NCBI GenBank assembly: GCA_026874595.1
Contig: CM049309.1
Location: 26,851,033-26,915,032, forward strand
Reading direction: 5' to 3'
Length of the DNA stretch: 64,000 bases
Origin: Sipunculus nudus
Lineage: Eukaryota; Annelida; Sipuncula; Golfingiida; Sipunculidae
In this document: piece after piece, positions 13,975 to 25,828 of the stretch
How the letters are laid out: the number at the start of each line of letters is the position of its first letter
How positions within the stretch are numbered: the first letter of the stretch is position 1
Notes under the pieces: model-generated
Told to the model about the DNA's origin: nothing
The model's input: the letters and a program-made list of their open reading frames with translations, nothing else
Database searches by the model: none
Made by a program: the position numbers and the translations under genes

Positions 13975-15559
13975 TTAGCGCAGCTGACTGAAACGTTTAA
14001 CTGGCAAGTTTTGAAACCATTGGACCTACGAATCTGAAATTCCGCATACTGTTAGATGTCCCTGAAATCTCCTACCATACCGAAAATTGGGTCATTAGGA
14101 CTTCGTTCCTTTGAGATATTAAGGAAAAACTTCTATTTTTCCCATAAAAAAACCATTGTTACAATTTAAGACTGCCTAATATCAAAACCACTGATCTGAA
14201 TTTGATTATAGTAAATATGCATATTCTTCCATACATTTCCTATGTACATACCAAAAATTAGGTCAGTATTGTGTAATTTGTTGAAGTTATGGGCCCGAAC
14301 ACAATGCATCCTATAAAAAATCAGGAAATATATTAACATAAGAATGGCTTATGAGATATAACTTCATTTAATCAAGATTCAATTGTTTACTGAAAATTAG
14401 ATCTGAATTTTTCAAATTTTATTAGTTATTAGCATAAATATAAAATCAGTACCATAAATTTTGCTCAAATTTGGGCATGGCACGTTTTTTCCCTGTAAGC
14501 ACTGTTGATTTAATTTTCATATCATGCACACGTAAGGATTTCAGCTTCTAAATTCTGAAATTGGAAAGGAATGGACCAAAAACTGTAGCTGTTATTACAG
14601 TTTTTATGAGACCATGTCACACCTAGGCTATACTGAAGCCCCTGTATATGTCCCCATATTGACCTTTCAGGCCAATTATGCATGCTTGAAGTGAGGCATA
14701 TACTGCAGCCAGCCAGCTCTTGGGTGGCTTCAGCTGGATCTAACTGTCCAACCCCCCTCCTCTAGTAGCTGTTTTGGCCAAAAACATTACAATAAACAAT
14801 AATTAAAAAAATTATTGGTTTATAATAACAACTAAGAAAATAAATGGAAAAGGAATTTTATAGTTAATGAGTAACAGGGAATAACCTTGCAATACTGATG
14901 TTTTATGGATCTTCCATTGATGGCCGAAAATGTATTTCAAATGACACCTTGAAGTCACCATTGGGTATTTTTTAATTTCAATCATAAAAATGAAAAAAAT
15001 AATTAAATAAAATTGTTGTTTACTATAAGGGATTATGTGAAGCAGTTTAAGGATAGACAAGGATGCTTTTTTTGGTGTTTAATTTGTTGGTTTATATTTT
15101 TTACAAAATTAAATAAAAAAAATGAAATATGTCAAAAATTTTAAAAACTACTTCGACAAGTGCTCATTATAGATGTCAGTATGTTTGACTAATAACATTA
15201 AGACTCATGACTGTATCAGCTGTTACATGATACTGGGTAAATAATAAAAATTTATATTAGTGATAACTTTATTTCAGTTTATAAAATTAAACATTCCAAA
15301 CTCCAGTTTACACCTTGTATAACATATTGGTTTGTTTTGATCCTTGGGTTATTTTTAACACGTATTAATTTCATAGCTCAGATTATTTTCTTTTTTATTA
15401 TGATACATATTTAAAAAAAAATATTCAAATGTGATAAAAATCAGATCTTAAAGACAAGTTCTCATTATGATGTCTATAATGTTAATGTCATAATTGTCTT
15501 GCTGTGTTTAGTGTGTTGACAGTGATGTGAAAGTATTCAAAAGTGAATATAATAGTTTT
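13975..15559 (+). mobile_element. F1b Helitron-like element, 3' truncated
   Basis: It starts TTAGCGCAGCTGACTG and continues with the F1b interior (TAGATGTCCC, TCCTACCATACC, GGACTTCGTTCCTTTGAG, ATGGGCCCGAACA). This interior is shared with 49800-52022, 58772-61323, 62017-62790 and 62918-63690. It is cut by the next F1 start at 15560. Confidence 0.65.
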
Positions 15560-15916
15560 TTAGCTCAGCTGACTGTAAGTCATCTGAGGTATAGGTATGG
15601 TTCTTTATCCATCATCTGTCCATCAGTCTGTCTCGGTGTCTGGTCGTCTGGTCGTATGTTAGCAGGGCACAAATCGTAACTGCTGAACCTAGAAGCCTGT
15701 AACTAAAAACCTAAGAAGTACCATAAAAAATCCCCATGGATACCTGAAATTAGGTCACTGCGACCTATATCCTCCGAGCTATGGAGCTTGTAAATACCCC
15801 CCAGATTAATGAAAAATTTGATACAAAACCTCCAATATCTTGATAATTAATGCATGGATTGTCATGAATTTTGCCTTGAATATTGACCATGACTAGTGTT
15901 GTCAGTTCCTAAATTT

Positions 15917-17582
15917 TTATGCCCCCGCCACAAAGTGGCCGGGGCATATAGTTTTACCCATGTCCGTCATTCCGTCCTTCCGTCCTTCCATCATTTTGAA
16001 ATCAAACAGTTGTACGGACTTTTTTTCGCCATGCCTGCAGATATTGGCCTGATTTTTGGTGTGTATGCAGATATAGACCAGTTACAGATCGAGTTCGCGT
16101 TTCGTCCCGGTTGACCTACTTTTGACCGTTTTACGGCTCCTAAACTTAGAAAATTTCATGAAAAAAAGAAATATTCATGACAGATACACATGTACGGACT
16201 TTTTTTCGCAATGCCTGCAGATATTGGCTTGATTTTTGGTGTGTGAGCAGATATAGACCAGTTACAGATCGAGTTCGCGTTTCGTCCCTGTTGACCTACT
16301 TTTGACCGTTTTACGGCTCCTAAACTTAGAAATTTACATGAAAAATATGAAATTTCATGACAAATACACATGTACGGACTTTTTTCGCAGTGCCTGCAGA
16401 TGTTGGCCTGATTTTCGGTGTGTGGACAGATATAGACCAGTTACAGACCGAGTTCGCGTTTCGTCCCGGTTGACCTACTTTTGACCGTTTTACGGCTCCT
16501 AAACTTAGAACATTTCATGAAAAATAGAAATATTCATGACAGATACACATGTACAGACTTTTTTTCGCAATGCCTGCAGATATTGGCCTAATTTTTGGTG
16601 TGTGAGCAGATATAGACCAGTTACAGATCGAGTTTGCGTTTCGTCCCGGTTGACCTACTTTTGACCATTTTAAGGCTCCTGAACATAGAAAATTTCATGA
16701 AAAATATGAAATTTCATGACAAATACACATGTACGGACCTTTTTTGGCAATGCCTGCAGATATTGGCCTGATTTTTGGTGTTCGCAGATATTGACCAGTT
16801 ACAGATGGAGTTCGCACTTCGTCCCAGTTGACCTACTTTTGACTGTTTTACGGCTCCTGAACATAGAAAATTTCTTGTAAAATATATATTTTCATGACAA
16901 ATACACTTGTACAGACTTTTCTTCACAATACCTGCAGATATTGGCCTGATTTTTGGTGTGTGGGCAGATAATGACCAGTTACAGATCAAGTTCACATTTA
17001 TCCCAGTTGACCTATTTTTGACTGTTTGATGGTGCTCTAACATAAAAAATTTCATAAAAAGGTGCACATGTATGGACTTTTTTTTGCAGTGCCTGCAGAT
17101 TCAGGCCTGATTTTTGGTGTGTAGGCAGATAATGACCAGTTACAGATCGAGTTCTTGTTTTGTCTCAGTTGACCTACTTTTGACCATTTGACTGTTCTGA
17201 ACATAGAAAGTTTCATGAAAAATATAAATTTTCATAACAAATGCATATGTACTGACTTTTTTGTACTGATAATGACAGTTACAGATCGAGTTTGCGTTTC
17301 ATCCCGGTTGACCTACTTTTGATTGTTTTACGGCTCCTAAACATAGAAAATTTCATGAAAGACAGAAATTTTTATGGAAAATGCACATGTATGGACTTTT
17401 TTTCACAATGCCTGCATATACTGGCATGATTTTTGGTGTGTTGCTTGATAATGACCCGTTACAGATCGAGTTTGCATTTTGCCCTTGTTGACCTACTTTT
17501 GACCATACCAAATTTTCCAAATTTTACAAATGTTTCTAATTTGCCCAAGGCGGGGGCATTCGTGTCGTTCCGACACATCTAG
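15917..17582 (+). mobile_element. Helitron-like element, family F3
   Basis: It starts TTATGCCCCCGCCACAAAG, which folds with GTGGCCGGGGC into a 5' hairpin. The inverted motif GGCGGGGGCAT lies at 17549-17559, an 11-bp perfect partner of ATGCCCCCGCC. A 6-bp hairpin GTGTCG-TTC-CGACAC (17562-17576) follows, ending ATCTAG before TT. The CTAG end and hairpin are canonical Helitron 3' features. The interior is a 180-bp satellite with no coding. Confidence 0.8.
16005..17520 (+). repeat. ~180-bp satellite inside F3, nine units
   Basis: Units carry TGTACGGACTTTTTTTCGCA, CTGCAGATATTGGCCTGATT and GTTGACCTACTTTTGACCG. Unit starts fall near 16012, 16192, 16372, 16552, 16732, 16910, 17070, 17248 and 17389. 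Later units are shorter and more diverged. Confidence 0.85.
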
Positions 17583-17809
17583 TTTCTTATTTTTACGAAA
17601 ATGTTCTATTTTTTTACTTTCAAATGACAACAATCATGTCAGTTTCTCAGCTGTGATTCCAACTGGTGTCCGCAAACCTGGTGTGTTTATAGATCCCAAG
17701 TGGATGCTTTATAGTAATTATCCTGTCTGTCTGTCTATCTGTTCGTCTGTCTGTCTGTCTGTTCATCCGTTTTATCCACACAAATTTGTTTCTAGATGAT
17801 AACTCTTTG

Positions 17810-18149
17810 GATCTCACATAGCTTTTTATCATGCAAGAAACTGGTGGCACCACCTGCAACCGTTTTTGCACAGAGTCGATCTGTTTGTCTGCTGTGGGAT
17901 AAAATCACTCATATCTCAGCAGTGGTTTGACTTTTCCACCTGAAATTTTGCCTGTGTATACATCTTGGATAGTTCCTCATTCAAATACAGATGGCGCCCC
18001 CTACAATCATGTTTACGCGGCAGACATCCATGCTAATATGTAACACATCTAACTATTTCCCCTTGCCACTCAATCCATGCCTGACTTCATCCATCCTACT
18101 CTGATTTTGGCAGATACACGTAGTCGCTTGTGGACTACCCGTATTCTAG
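17810..18149 (+). mobile_element. F4 3' segment
   Basis: F4-type units with GGTGGCACCACCTGCAACC, then GGCAGATACAC, hairpin GTAGTC (18120-18125) with GACTAC (18133-18138), and terminus CCGTATTCTAG before TT. The 5' end is missing, and the junction with F1 sequence is near 17808. Confidence 0.65.
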
Positions 18150-20026
18150 TTTTTAATTAAAATTATATTTTGCCCAATAATTGCAATTAATTTTCAATGA
18201 ATAGCTATAAAGATCTTCTTCTCAAAAACCACTGGGCCAAACTCCTAAATCTCACACATTAATTATCCTAAGATGTTGATAATTCAAGTTTGTCCAAATG
18301 GTTTTGGTTTCAATGATTTTTGGCTGAGTTATGGGAAGCTGAACTTAGCCAAATTCCTGTATTTTCCTATATGAGTTATAAACCTTCAAAACGTTTTTCA
18401 ACTGACGCCACTGAGGGCCAACTTGTTTAATATTTTGCAAGAATTATCCCCTGAATAATTCTTATAATAATTGTCTTTTATGGTTCCAAAGAATGAATTT
18501 TGGCTGAATTATAAAGATTGAATTGAGTCATTTTACCATATATGTTAGCTGTGTGAAGCAGATACATCTAGCCTGGCACCAGTTTATCAGCATCCATTAC
18601 ATCATGCCTCTAGACATTTAGATTTCAGGTTATCTATATTAAATATTGACATGAATGTTTTTTAAAAGCTTTTAAAAATGTAGATTTATGATTTTAGATA
18701 TCATCTGTACATTAACTCATAATTTCTCAGGAATAGCAGGAGCTACCATCTCCAAATTTTATGCAATTATCTGTCACATATCAAATGTTGAGGGATTCAA
18801 CTTATTTTTGGTATCTGCATTTACTTAGATTCTATAGGGAAAAAGCTGAAAAACCTTTAAAAGTCTTCTTCTTGTAAATGGTCCAGCCAAATTGTTCAAT
18901 ATTTTACAGAAATGATCCCAGAGGCAAGCCCTCTCAAGTTTGTTCAAATGGTTTGTGTTTGATAAATTATAGCAGAGTTACACAACAGGCCAAGATTGTG
19001 TCTGTATCTTGATTAGGTTGAGAAACTGCCAACTGTTTCAGATTCAGTAACAGATCAAGAGTTAATTGAGTGCAGCGAGATATAGGTCAAGAGTTCAATC
19101 AGTGCAGCCAAGCACAAGGCATGTGAACACCTCATGGGTAGCATGTGATCACCTCATGAGTATCATGTGATCACCTCATGGGTGTCATGCCCCTCAGGGC
19201 TGCATGTGGAGCCAATATGTGAGCTTATGCAATTGTGTGGCTACAATTTCAGATTTGGCAACAGGCCAAAGGCCAGTCTGGATCTATTTATAGCTTTGGC
19301 AGACTGCCAACTGTGTCAGATTATGCAACAGATCAAGAGTTCACTCAGTACAGTCAGGTACAGGTCAAAAGTTCACCCAGTCTAGCCAGGTGCAGGTCAA
19401 GAGTTCACGCAGTGCAGTAGCCTGAGCCAGCAATTTGTCACAGTTCACTCAGGCCAACTGCCTTTCTCACCTAAGCCTGGTCAGCCCCTTGCATCAGACT
19501 CAAGGTAAGTTTGATGTATTGGCCTGACTTTATTACCTGTTTATGTGTCTTTGATGGTCTCTTGTTCACAAGACAGGTGTCGCCATCTACCATGACTTTT
19601 GCACAGTGTATGTGCCTGCTTATTTCTACGGAGGAATTTGATATATCAGCCTGAAATTGGGCATATTTATACATATCAAATAGCTTTGTCATATACAAGA
19701 CTGGTAATGCAACCGACAATAATTTTTTTACAGTGTGTCCATGCTTATTTCTCAGGAGGGGTTTGATATATCCGTCTGAAATTGGGCATATGTATATATC
19801 TCTGATAACTTCGTTGTATACAAGACTGGTGGTGCCAGCTACAATCATTTTTGTGTTGTGTGCAACCATGCCAGAATTTCAGCAGTGATGTTTGTGTAAT
19901 TGTTTCTTGTTCAAAATGTTTAGTACTTGCATTGTTCATATATATGAAAAGTAGTGGTTCAGCATTGAAGGGTTATACCTGGTGTAAATCCCAATGCACA
20001 GGTTCGCATTAGGCCTGTAGGCCTTG
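18150..20026 (+). mobile_element. F2 Helitron-like segment with intact 3' end
   Basis: F2 units (CTCTCAAGTTTGTTCAAATG, TTTGGCTGAGTTA) pass into the GTTCACTCAGTGCAGCCAGG sub-repeat. The segment ends with CACAGGTTCGC, hairpin AGGCC-TGTA-GGCCT and TTG before TT. The stretch 19837-19880 is an uninterrupted copy of the site occupied by F1 at 45625. No F2 5' end is present. Confidence 0.65.
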
Positions 20027-20230
20027 TTTATCATTTACTTACATATAACATTACATTCCTTTATAATAGCCTAACATGTCCATGATATTCATAAGCTTTA
20101 TTGACTCAATATAGTATCACAATGGTGATACATTTATAGTCCAATCACGATCAGCTGAGCGCCATGACCAACGGGTCCCTTGTTTTCCAGAATGCCTTCA
20201 TGTTATAGGCAAAAATTATTCTTCCATTTT

Positions 20231-21126
20231 TTAGCTCAGCTGACTGTAAGCCGTCTGTCTGTTAACAGGGCACAAATCGTAACAGCTGGACCTGGAATCT
20301 TCTTACCTGACATCCAAGGAGGTCTATAAAAAGTGTTCTTGGAAACTTGAGATTAGGTCTCTGTTACCCATATTCTCCAAGCTATGGGGCTCAGAAGTAC
20401 CCATAGAATAATTGAAAGTTTTATACAAAAGATCCCGTATCTGAACAACTAATGCCTTGATCACTATGATTTTTTTGTATGCATATTTATCATGGAGTTT
20501 TACATCAGTTCCTGCAGATTTGTGGCCCCATCTAGATTTTCAAAAATTTTTACGCAATATTTTTATAAATCCATTTTTACGACTTTTAAAGATGAGGTTG
20601 TCCGCTAACAGGGCACAAATTGTAACCACTATACCTAGATTCTTCTAACTTGACATCTAGGAAGATTCATGAAATTCTCTTTAGAAACCTGATATTAGGT
20701 CTCTGTTACCCATATTCTCCAAGCTATGGGCTAATAAACACCCCACCCCCAAGAATAATTGAAAATTGATACCAAAGCAGGGCACAAATCATAACCATTG
20801 GATCTAGAAAATTCTTACTTAACATCCTGGGAGTTCCTCAAAAGTTCTCCTCAGAAACCTGAAATTAGGTCTTTGTGACCTATATTCTCTGAGTTACAGG
20901 CCATGTTTGAGCACCTGAAAAAAATGCAAAATACACACAAATTTCCAGATTCCTCAGGAACCGCTTTGATGGATTGTCATCAAATTAGGTGTGCTTATGG
21001 GTCTTGATGAACTTGAGCTTATATGCATGACTTATGATTCCACCTACATTATCTTAATTAGTTGCCTGTGCAGGACATATTGTCAACATGTCAGTCGGCT
21101 GAGCATCATGACTGATGGGTCACTTG
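20231..21126 (+). mobile_element. Short F1 element
   Basis: It runs from TTAGCTCAGCTGACTG to CGGCTGAGCATCATGAC and GGGTCACTTG before TT, about 0.9 kb. It holds two to three shortened 345-type units. Confidence 0.7.
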
Positions 21127-21235
21127 TTTATGAATCAAACCCAATCATATCAACCAGCTATGGCCTATATTACCTTTTCCTATCAGACTTTTATCTCCAT
21201 TTGTGATTATTTTTGAAATTTTACCATCAAGGTCA

Positions 21236-21472
21236 ACTTCAGCCAAGCACCATGACCCATGGATCTGTTGTTTTTCCATGGCAGTAATTAGTGTGGCAAT
21301 CATTTATTTCATACTTGATTATCAACAAATAGCGGGATCATTTTCTCTTAGCTTTTCAAATGCTAAAATATAAAAACAAAAACAATACATATATATATTT
21401 ATATATATATTTTGTATTTGCTGAAATTTTTTTTTAAAAATTCAGCTGAGCACTATGACTCATGGGGCCCTT
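21236..21472 (+). repeat. Two degenerate F1 3' ends
   Basis: GCCAAGCACCATGACCCATGG ends about 21270, and TCAGCTGAGCACTATGAC with GGGGCCCTTA ends about 21472. TA-rich sequence lies between them. They mark successive F1 insertions whose other parts are lost. Confidence 0.5.
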
Positions 21473-21676
21473 ATTCTAACTGAGATCAAACCCTTTTTAA
21501 CAGATGCTTTAGAATAAATACACCCTTGCAAACTTTAACTGAGACAGCATTATGACTCTTTAAATAAATTAACCATTGAGTTTGAAGTAAATGTTCAAAT
21601 TCAGGGCCTGTATGTCAGCCAAGGAATGTTTATATGTAATATCAATGATCAGTTTGTTTCAATTTAAATCAGGAAA

Positions 21677-22771
21677 ATGGAAGATGACTTTGAGCTAGAT
21701 GAAGGGTCTGACTGGGATGCGACTACAATTATATCTGAAATAGATTGGAACAACATCAACATAGACTCTCTGCTTGGTCCTCCAGTCAAGTGGGAGTTCC
21801 AAGAACAAATACCTCAGATAAAGCCAGTCAAATGGGAGTTTAAGCAGCAGACTGACCATCAGAAAAAAGTCCCTTGGTCTTTCGAGGTTCAAACAAAACA
21901 AGCCACGACAGTGTCATGGAAGTTTATCAGGCAGACCAAGCAAGACTCTACTCTCTCATGGAATTTTGTGGATCAGACCAATCCAGATGGTAATGTTAGG
22001 TGGACTTTTCAGCAGCAAAGACCAGATCACTGTACAACAACATGGGGGTTCAGGAAGCAGAGTGCAGATAAACCAACCACAAAATGGGAGTTCAAAGCAC
22101 AGAAAGAAACTATGCTTCCTATCTCATGGAACTTCCCGAAGCAACTCAAACCTGCAACAACCATCAGATGGAATTTCAGAAAACAGCTGACAGAACATTC
22201 CGTTTTACGGTGGGATTTCATAGAACAAATAGATGAACAGGGAAATGTAAAATGGGTGTTCAAGAAGCAGTGTCCAGATGAGTCTCTCACAAAGTGGAAC
22301 TTTCCAAATAATCTTGGGGAGTATGATCCAGTAAAATGGCAGTTTATCAAACAGTGTGTCCTGAGGGGAGCTGTCAGGTGGGATTTTCCACATGTTACTC
22401 CAGAAGCTTCATCCACCAGTTGGGGTTTTGATAAGTCTTTAAAAGAACCACTAACTGGAAGCTCGTATGTGCCCTGGAACTTCAGCAAAAATCTGGCAGG
22501 TAAAGTTGAGGAAAGATGGGCATTTGATAACATGACCCAAGCTATTAGTCCTGTGCCTTGGAATTTTGATCGCATGATCACTGGAGGTGAACAAGCAGAT
22601 GGTGACCATGAAGCCATTAGACAAGAGAATGAAGTGTTCAAAAAGAAATACTCTGAAGGCTACCACAAGCCTCATGTAGAACGACATCACTCTCAAACTA
22701 GAGGTAAGCTGTTTGAGAGAACCACTCACCTTGTCAGCAGGTCACCTTTTACACAGCTGAATGTCTCATAA
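21677..22771 (+). CDS. W-x-F 14-residue repeat protein, unrecognised family
   Basis: A 364-codon open frame starting in good context (AAAATGG). An acidic N-terminus (MEDDFELDEG, residues 1-34) precedes 19 repeats of 14 residues. Trp falls at residue 39 and every 14th residue to 249, then at 267, 281 and 295; one unit is 18 residues. The unit reads roughly [VIT]-[KRSP]-W-x-F-x-[KRE]-Q plus six variable polar residues. Trp and Phe are kept in 19 of 19 copies; the Gln three after Phe in 13, failing mainly in the last seven. A charged, His-rich tail (residues 296-364) follows. No signal peptide, membrane segment or Cys pattern is seen. Phe codons are 9 TTC and 10 TTT, so the protein and not the DNA repeat is conserved. 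A splice acceptor (ATCAG, 21671-21672) and donor (GAG|GTAAGC after 22703) allow it to be an internal exon, in which case the last ~22 residues are intronic. The function is unknown. Arrayed aromatic short motifs suggest multivalent binding or a repetitive strand fold, but that is inference. Confidence 0.75.
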   Translation: MEDDFELDEGSDWDATTIISEIDWNNINIDSLLGPPVKWEFQEQIPQIKPVKWEFKQQTDHQKKVPWSFEVQTKQATTVSWKFIRQTKQDSTLSWNFVDQTNPDGNVRWTFQQQRPDHCTTTWGFRKQSADKPTTKWEFKAQKETMLPISWNFPKQLKPATTIRWNFRKQLTEHSVLRWDFIEQIDEQGNVKWVFKKQCPDESLTKWNFPNNLGEYDPVKWQFIKQCVLRGAVRWDFPHVTPEASSTSWGFDKSLKEPLTGSSYVPWNFSKNLAGKVEERWAFDNMTQAISPVPWNFDRMITGGEQADGDHEAIRQENEVFKKKYSEGYHKPHVERHHSQTRGKLFERTTHLVSRSPFTQLNVS

Positions 22772-23319
22772 AGTAATATTCATGACAGTTTGAAGTGACA
22801 TTTGATCACACTCACATTGACATATGTCTCCTTGAGATATGTGGACAAATTCTCTGGGGCTCAAGTAACACCCATTCGTTTGTGATCAATGTTAAGTTCT
22901 GCACATGTGGGTGCGTTATCAAAAAGAACTTTTTTTTCTGCTTGTTAAAGTGTCATTTACCCAATTTCAGGAAAATAGTTGCATTCTGCTGTGTCAAGAA
23001 TTTAAAAAAATATCATGTCTGAACTTAAAATATATAGCTTTATACCACAGTAATTTATAACAAAGGTTTTTATTGAATCCCTGTGTCATTAATGAGCATT
23101 GACAGCTTTAATTCTCACAATTTCTCAAAATTGCTCATTGGGGCTGCCATTTTGCTACACTAAAACCTGGATTTCATAGGTGGCATGTGGAATTAATGGG
23201 TATATAGCTAGTTTCAGTAAAGATTTTCATCGATTGTTCTGAAATTTGTAAAGCTTACTGATCTACAATAGTCCATTCAGCTGTGCAAGACAGGTGATAC
23301 CTCTACATTTCTCAATGTT
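22772..23319. other. Downstream flank of the W-x-F gene
   Basis: AT-rich, with no further recognised exon and no AATAAA close to the stop. If the donor at 22704 is used, this is intron. Confidence 0.4.
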
Positions 23320-23641
23320 TTAGCTTAGCTGACTGAAAGTCAACTGATGTATAGCAATGGTCTTTTGTGTGTCTGTCCATCTGGCCAGTTGTCAGTCAAT
23401 AAACAGGGCACAAATCATTACTGCTGGACCAAGCAAATTTTAACTGAACATCAGGAAGGACAATAAATAATCTCCTTGAAAACCTGAAATTAGAGACCTA
23501 TATCCTCTGGACTAAGGGGGCTTGTAAACTTGGGCATCCCAGAATAATTAAAAATTTTATACAAAACTTCCAGTATCTTGATAATTAATGCATGAAATGC
23601 CAAGATTTTTGCCTAGCATCTTGATCAGGCCAAGTTCCAGT
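23320..23641 (+). mobile_element. F1 5' part, cut by an LTR retrotransposon
   Basis: It starts TTAGCTTAGCTGACTG and runs through most of one 345-type unit until the LTR begins at 23642. The 345-type units at 30765-31930 and the F1 end at 33114 may be its displaced right side. Confidence 0.55.
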
Positions 23642-24336
23642 TGTCACCCAATAATCTTGCCCCTTACCAGTCCCTAAGAAAAAGGCTGCCCTTACCAAAT
23701 GAGGGACTGGGTTGCCTTTGGGTTAACGTGGTAAAGTAGAGATGGTGTGGTTTTTTATGGCGCACTCATTGTATTGGCACTCAGGTACACAACAAAACGC
23801 AAGGCAGTGGCTAAGCAATAAAAATAATTTTATTAGAAATTACCGAATTCTAAACCAACGACCAGATAGGGTTCCGAGACATGAATTACACTGATTGCAC
23901 ACAAAAAGACTCTAGTTAAAACAGAGTCTGGTTAAACACTCTTTAGACCTATACTGGCAATACTGGACACCAACTGGCGGTGCTCACTGGAACCACGACT
24001 GGGGGCACTCGACCCTGATTGGCAGTACTTGACCCGACTGGCAGTACTTGAGCCTGACTGTTGGCAATGGACCCTGACTAAGGCTCATCTATATTCATAA
24101 GTGCACTGAATACAAATAGGCTGAGAACAATACCCCTACTACAATGGCATACCTCAAGGCGGCACACTCAGTGACTGCTTTGAATTCCCCTATCGTCTCA
24201 TGAAAAAATTACCCTGACCTGCGAATCTGGCCTACCTTCGACCCATGCAAAGAGAGAGCTAACCCGAGAAATTAATTACCCATAATTAAACAAACTAGGG
24301 CAAACATACCCCCATGACATGTTCAACTATGTGACA
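23642..24336 (-). repeat. 3' LTR of retrotransposon C
   Basis: 695 bp with inverted termini TGTCAC and GTGACA. The portion 23642-23830 is homologous to the 5' LTR remnant at 30350-30539, and 23877-24310 to 35858-36550. U3 contains a ~20-bp minisatellite (CTGACTGGCAGTACTTGACC-like) at about 23950-24085. Confidence 0.75.
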
Positions 24337-24358
24337 CACATCCCTCCCCCCCCCCCCC
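24337..24358 (-). other. Polypurine tract of retrotransposon C
   Basis: On the minus strand, a G run then GAGGGATGTG directly abuts the TGTCAC start of the 3' LTR, the normal site for plus-strand priming. Confidence 0.65.
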
Positions 24359-24921
24359 AAAGTTAACATATTACAAAGTAATGTGTTTTCTACACAACTT
24401 TGGCTTGACTTATACCTAACATACCTGTGAGTCCCATACTGCTGTAGATCTAATGGCCTCACTCCGTTACAACTCTACTCAAAAAACTATGTCCAAAATT
24501 TGACTTTTCCTATACAGGCTTGATATCGAGCCAATACTCTTGCAGTATCAGAGCTTATCTCAACTCATGCTTGTTGTTGCATTTAGACAGTGTTATGCAG
24601 CTTAAGGGTTTGTGATCCATTTGGACCGTGAATTTCCTGCAAGCCAAAATAGGGCTCGCCCTGCTTCGAAAAAAATCTTTAGTCCGAATTTCAGCCAACA
24701 GGAATTTTCTTTAGCCATTTCAGAAACACTTAGCCAGCACTTATTCTCTGAATAATGAGAAAAACAATATTTAACACTGAGCAGGATTTGAAATATCATG
24801 AATTTATCATATCTTGACAATATAAATATGAATATAAAAAGATGTGTGGACAGTGCAGTTCATGATTATTCAGTGTAACTTTGTATTTAACATTAAAGTT
24901 ATATTTAATCACTATAATTGT
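24359..24921. other. Internal remnant of retrotransposon C, non-coding
   Basis: No pol motif is readable on the minus strand. AT-rich in its second half. Confidence 0.4.
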
Positions 24922-25828
24922 ATCTACCAAAACAGAGTTTTGTGAATACTATGTTCTCAGTTGCACAGCACCGCCACTGCCGTCACTGCATAGGTTTAAG
25001 GAGAACTCCTCTGTAACCACTGGGCAGAATTTTTTAAAATTCAGAATTATGATCAGGTCACATGTGAACTGCTGTGCCCTCATTTTTGGTCAACCTCAGA
25101 CCTTTCCTCTCTGCCCAACATCCATTTGTGGGTCTGTTTCAACACATAAACCCACATATCTCGGGAACCATTTGACCGATTGGGTTGAAATTTTGTATGT
25201 TTGTAGCTCTTGGATAGCTTTATAACAAACACAACACAAAAATGGTGGCGCCACCTGCAGTCATTTTTGCACAGTGTCCATCTGTTCGTCTGCCTTGGGT
25301 TAAAATCACTCATATCTCTACAGTTGTTGGACTAATACACCTGAAACTCAGCATGCATATACATCCTGGATAGCTTCCTTGATTTTATGACAGGTGGCGC
25401 CACCTACATTCACATTCATGCTGCAGACATTCATGCTTATATCTCCGGTTTGGTTTGACTTCCTGAAAATTTGCATGTGTTAAGATCTCACATAGCTCTT
25501 TATCATACAAGAAACTGGTGGTGCCACCTGCAACCATTTTTCACACAGTGTCCATCTGCTCATCTGCTTTGGGTTCAAAACACTCATATCTCTGCAGTGG
25601 TTGGACTAATTCACCTGAAATTCGGCATGTGTATACATTTTGGATAGTTTCTTGTTAAAATAACAGGTGGCACCACCTCCAGTCATGTGAACGTGGCAGA
25701 CATCCATGCTAATATGTAACACATCTAACTTTATTTCCCCTTGCCACTCAATCCATGCCTCACTTCACCTGTCCTACTCTGATTTTGGCGGATACACGTA
25801 GTCGCTTGTCGAACTACCTGTATTCTAG
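24922..25828 (+). mobile_element. F4 Helitron-like element
   Basis: The 5' end GTATCTACCAAAACAGAG pairs with the inverted TTTTGGCGGATAC near 25785. The hairpin GTAGTCGCTTGTCGAACTAC and terminus TATTCTAG before TT follow. The interior has F4 units with GGTGGCGCCACC near 25245 and 25394. Confidence 0.7.

Larger units (their letters stand above)
15560..20182 (+). mobile_element. Composite F1 nest
   Basis: Bounded by an F1 5' end (TTAGCTCAGCTGACTG) and an F1 3' end (TCAGCTGAGCGCCATGACC, then GTCCCTTG before TT). Inside lie an F1 345-type unit, an F3 element (15917-17582), a return to F1 sequence matching 45985-46130, F4 units ending in an F4 terminus at 18149, and F2 units ending in an F2 terminus at 20026. 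Whether the outer ends belong to one insertion is inferred. Confidence 0.55.

Noticed and set aside
16156-17067. Frames repeated across the F3 satellite
   Set aside because: They follow the 180-bp period and are not conserved as protein between units.
22027-22641. 204-codon minus-strand frame opposite the W-x-F gene
   Set aside because: Shadow of the 14-residue repeat; the plus frame has the codon signature of selection.
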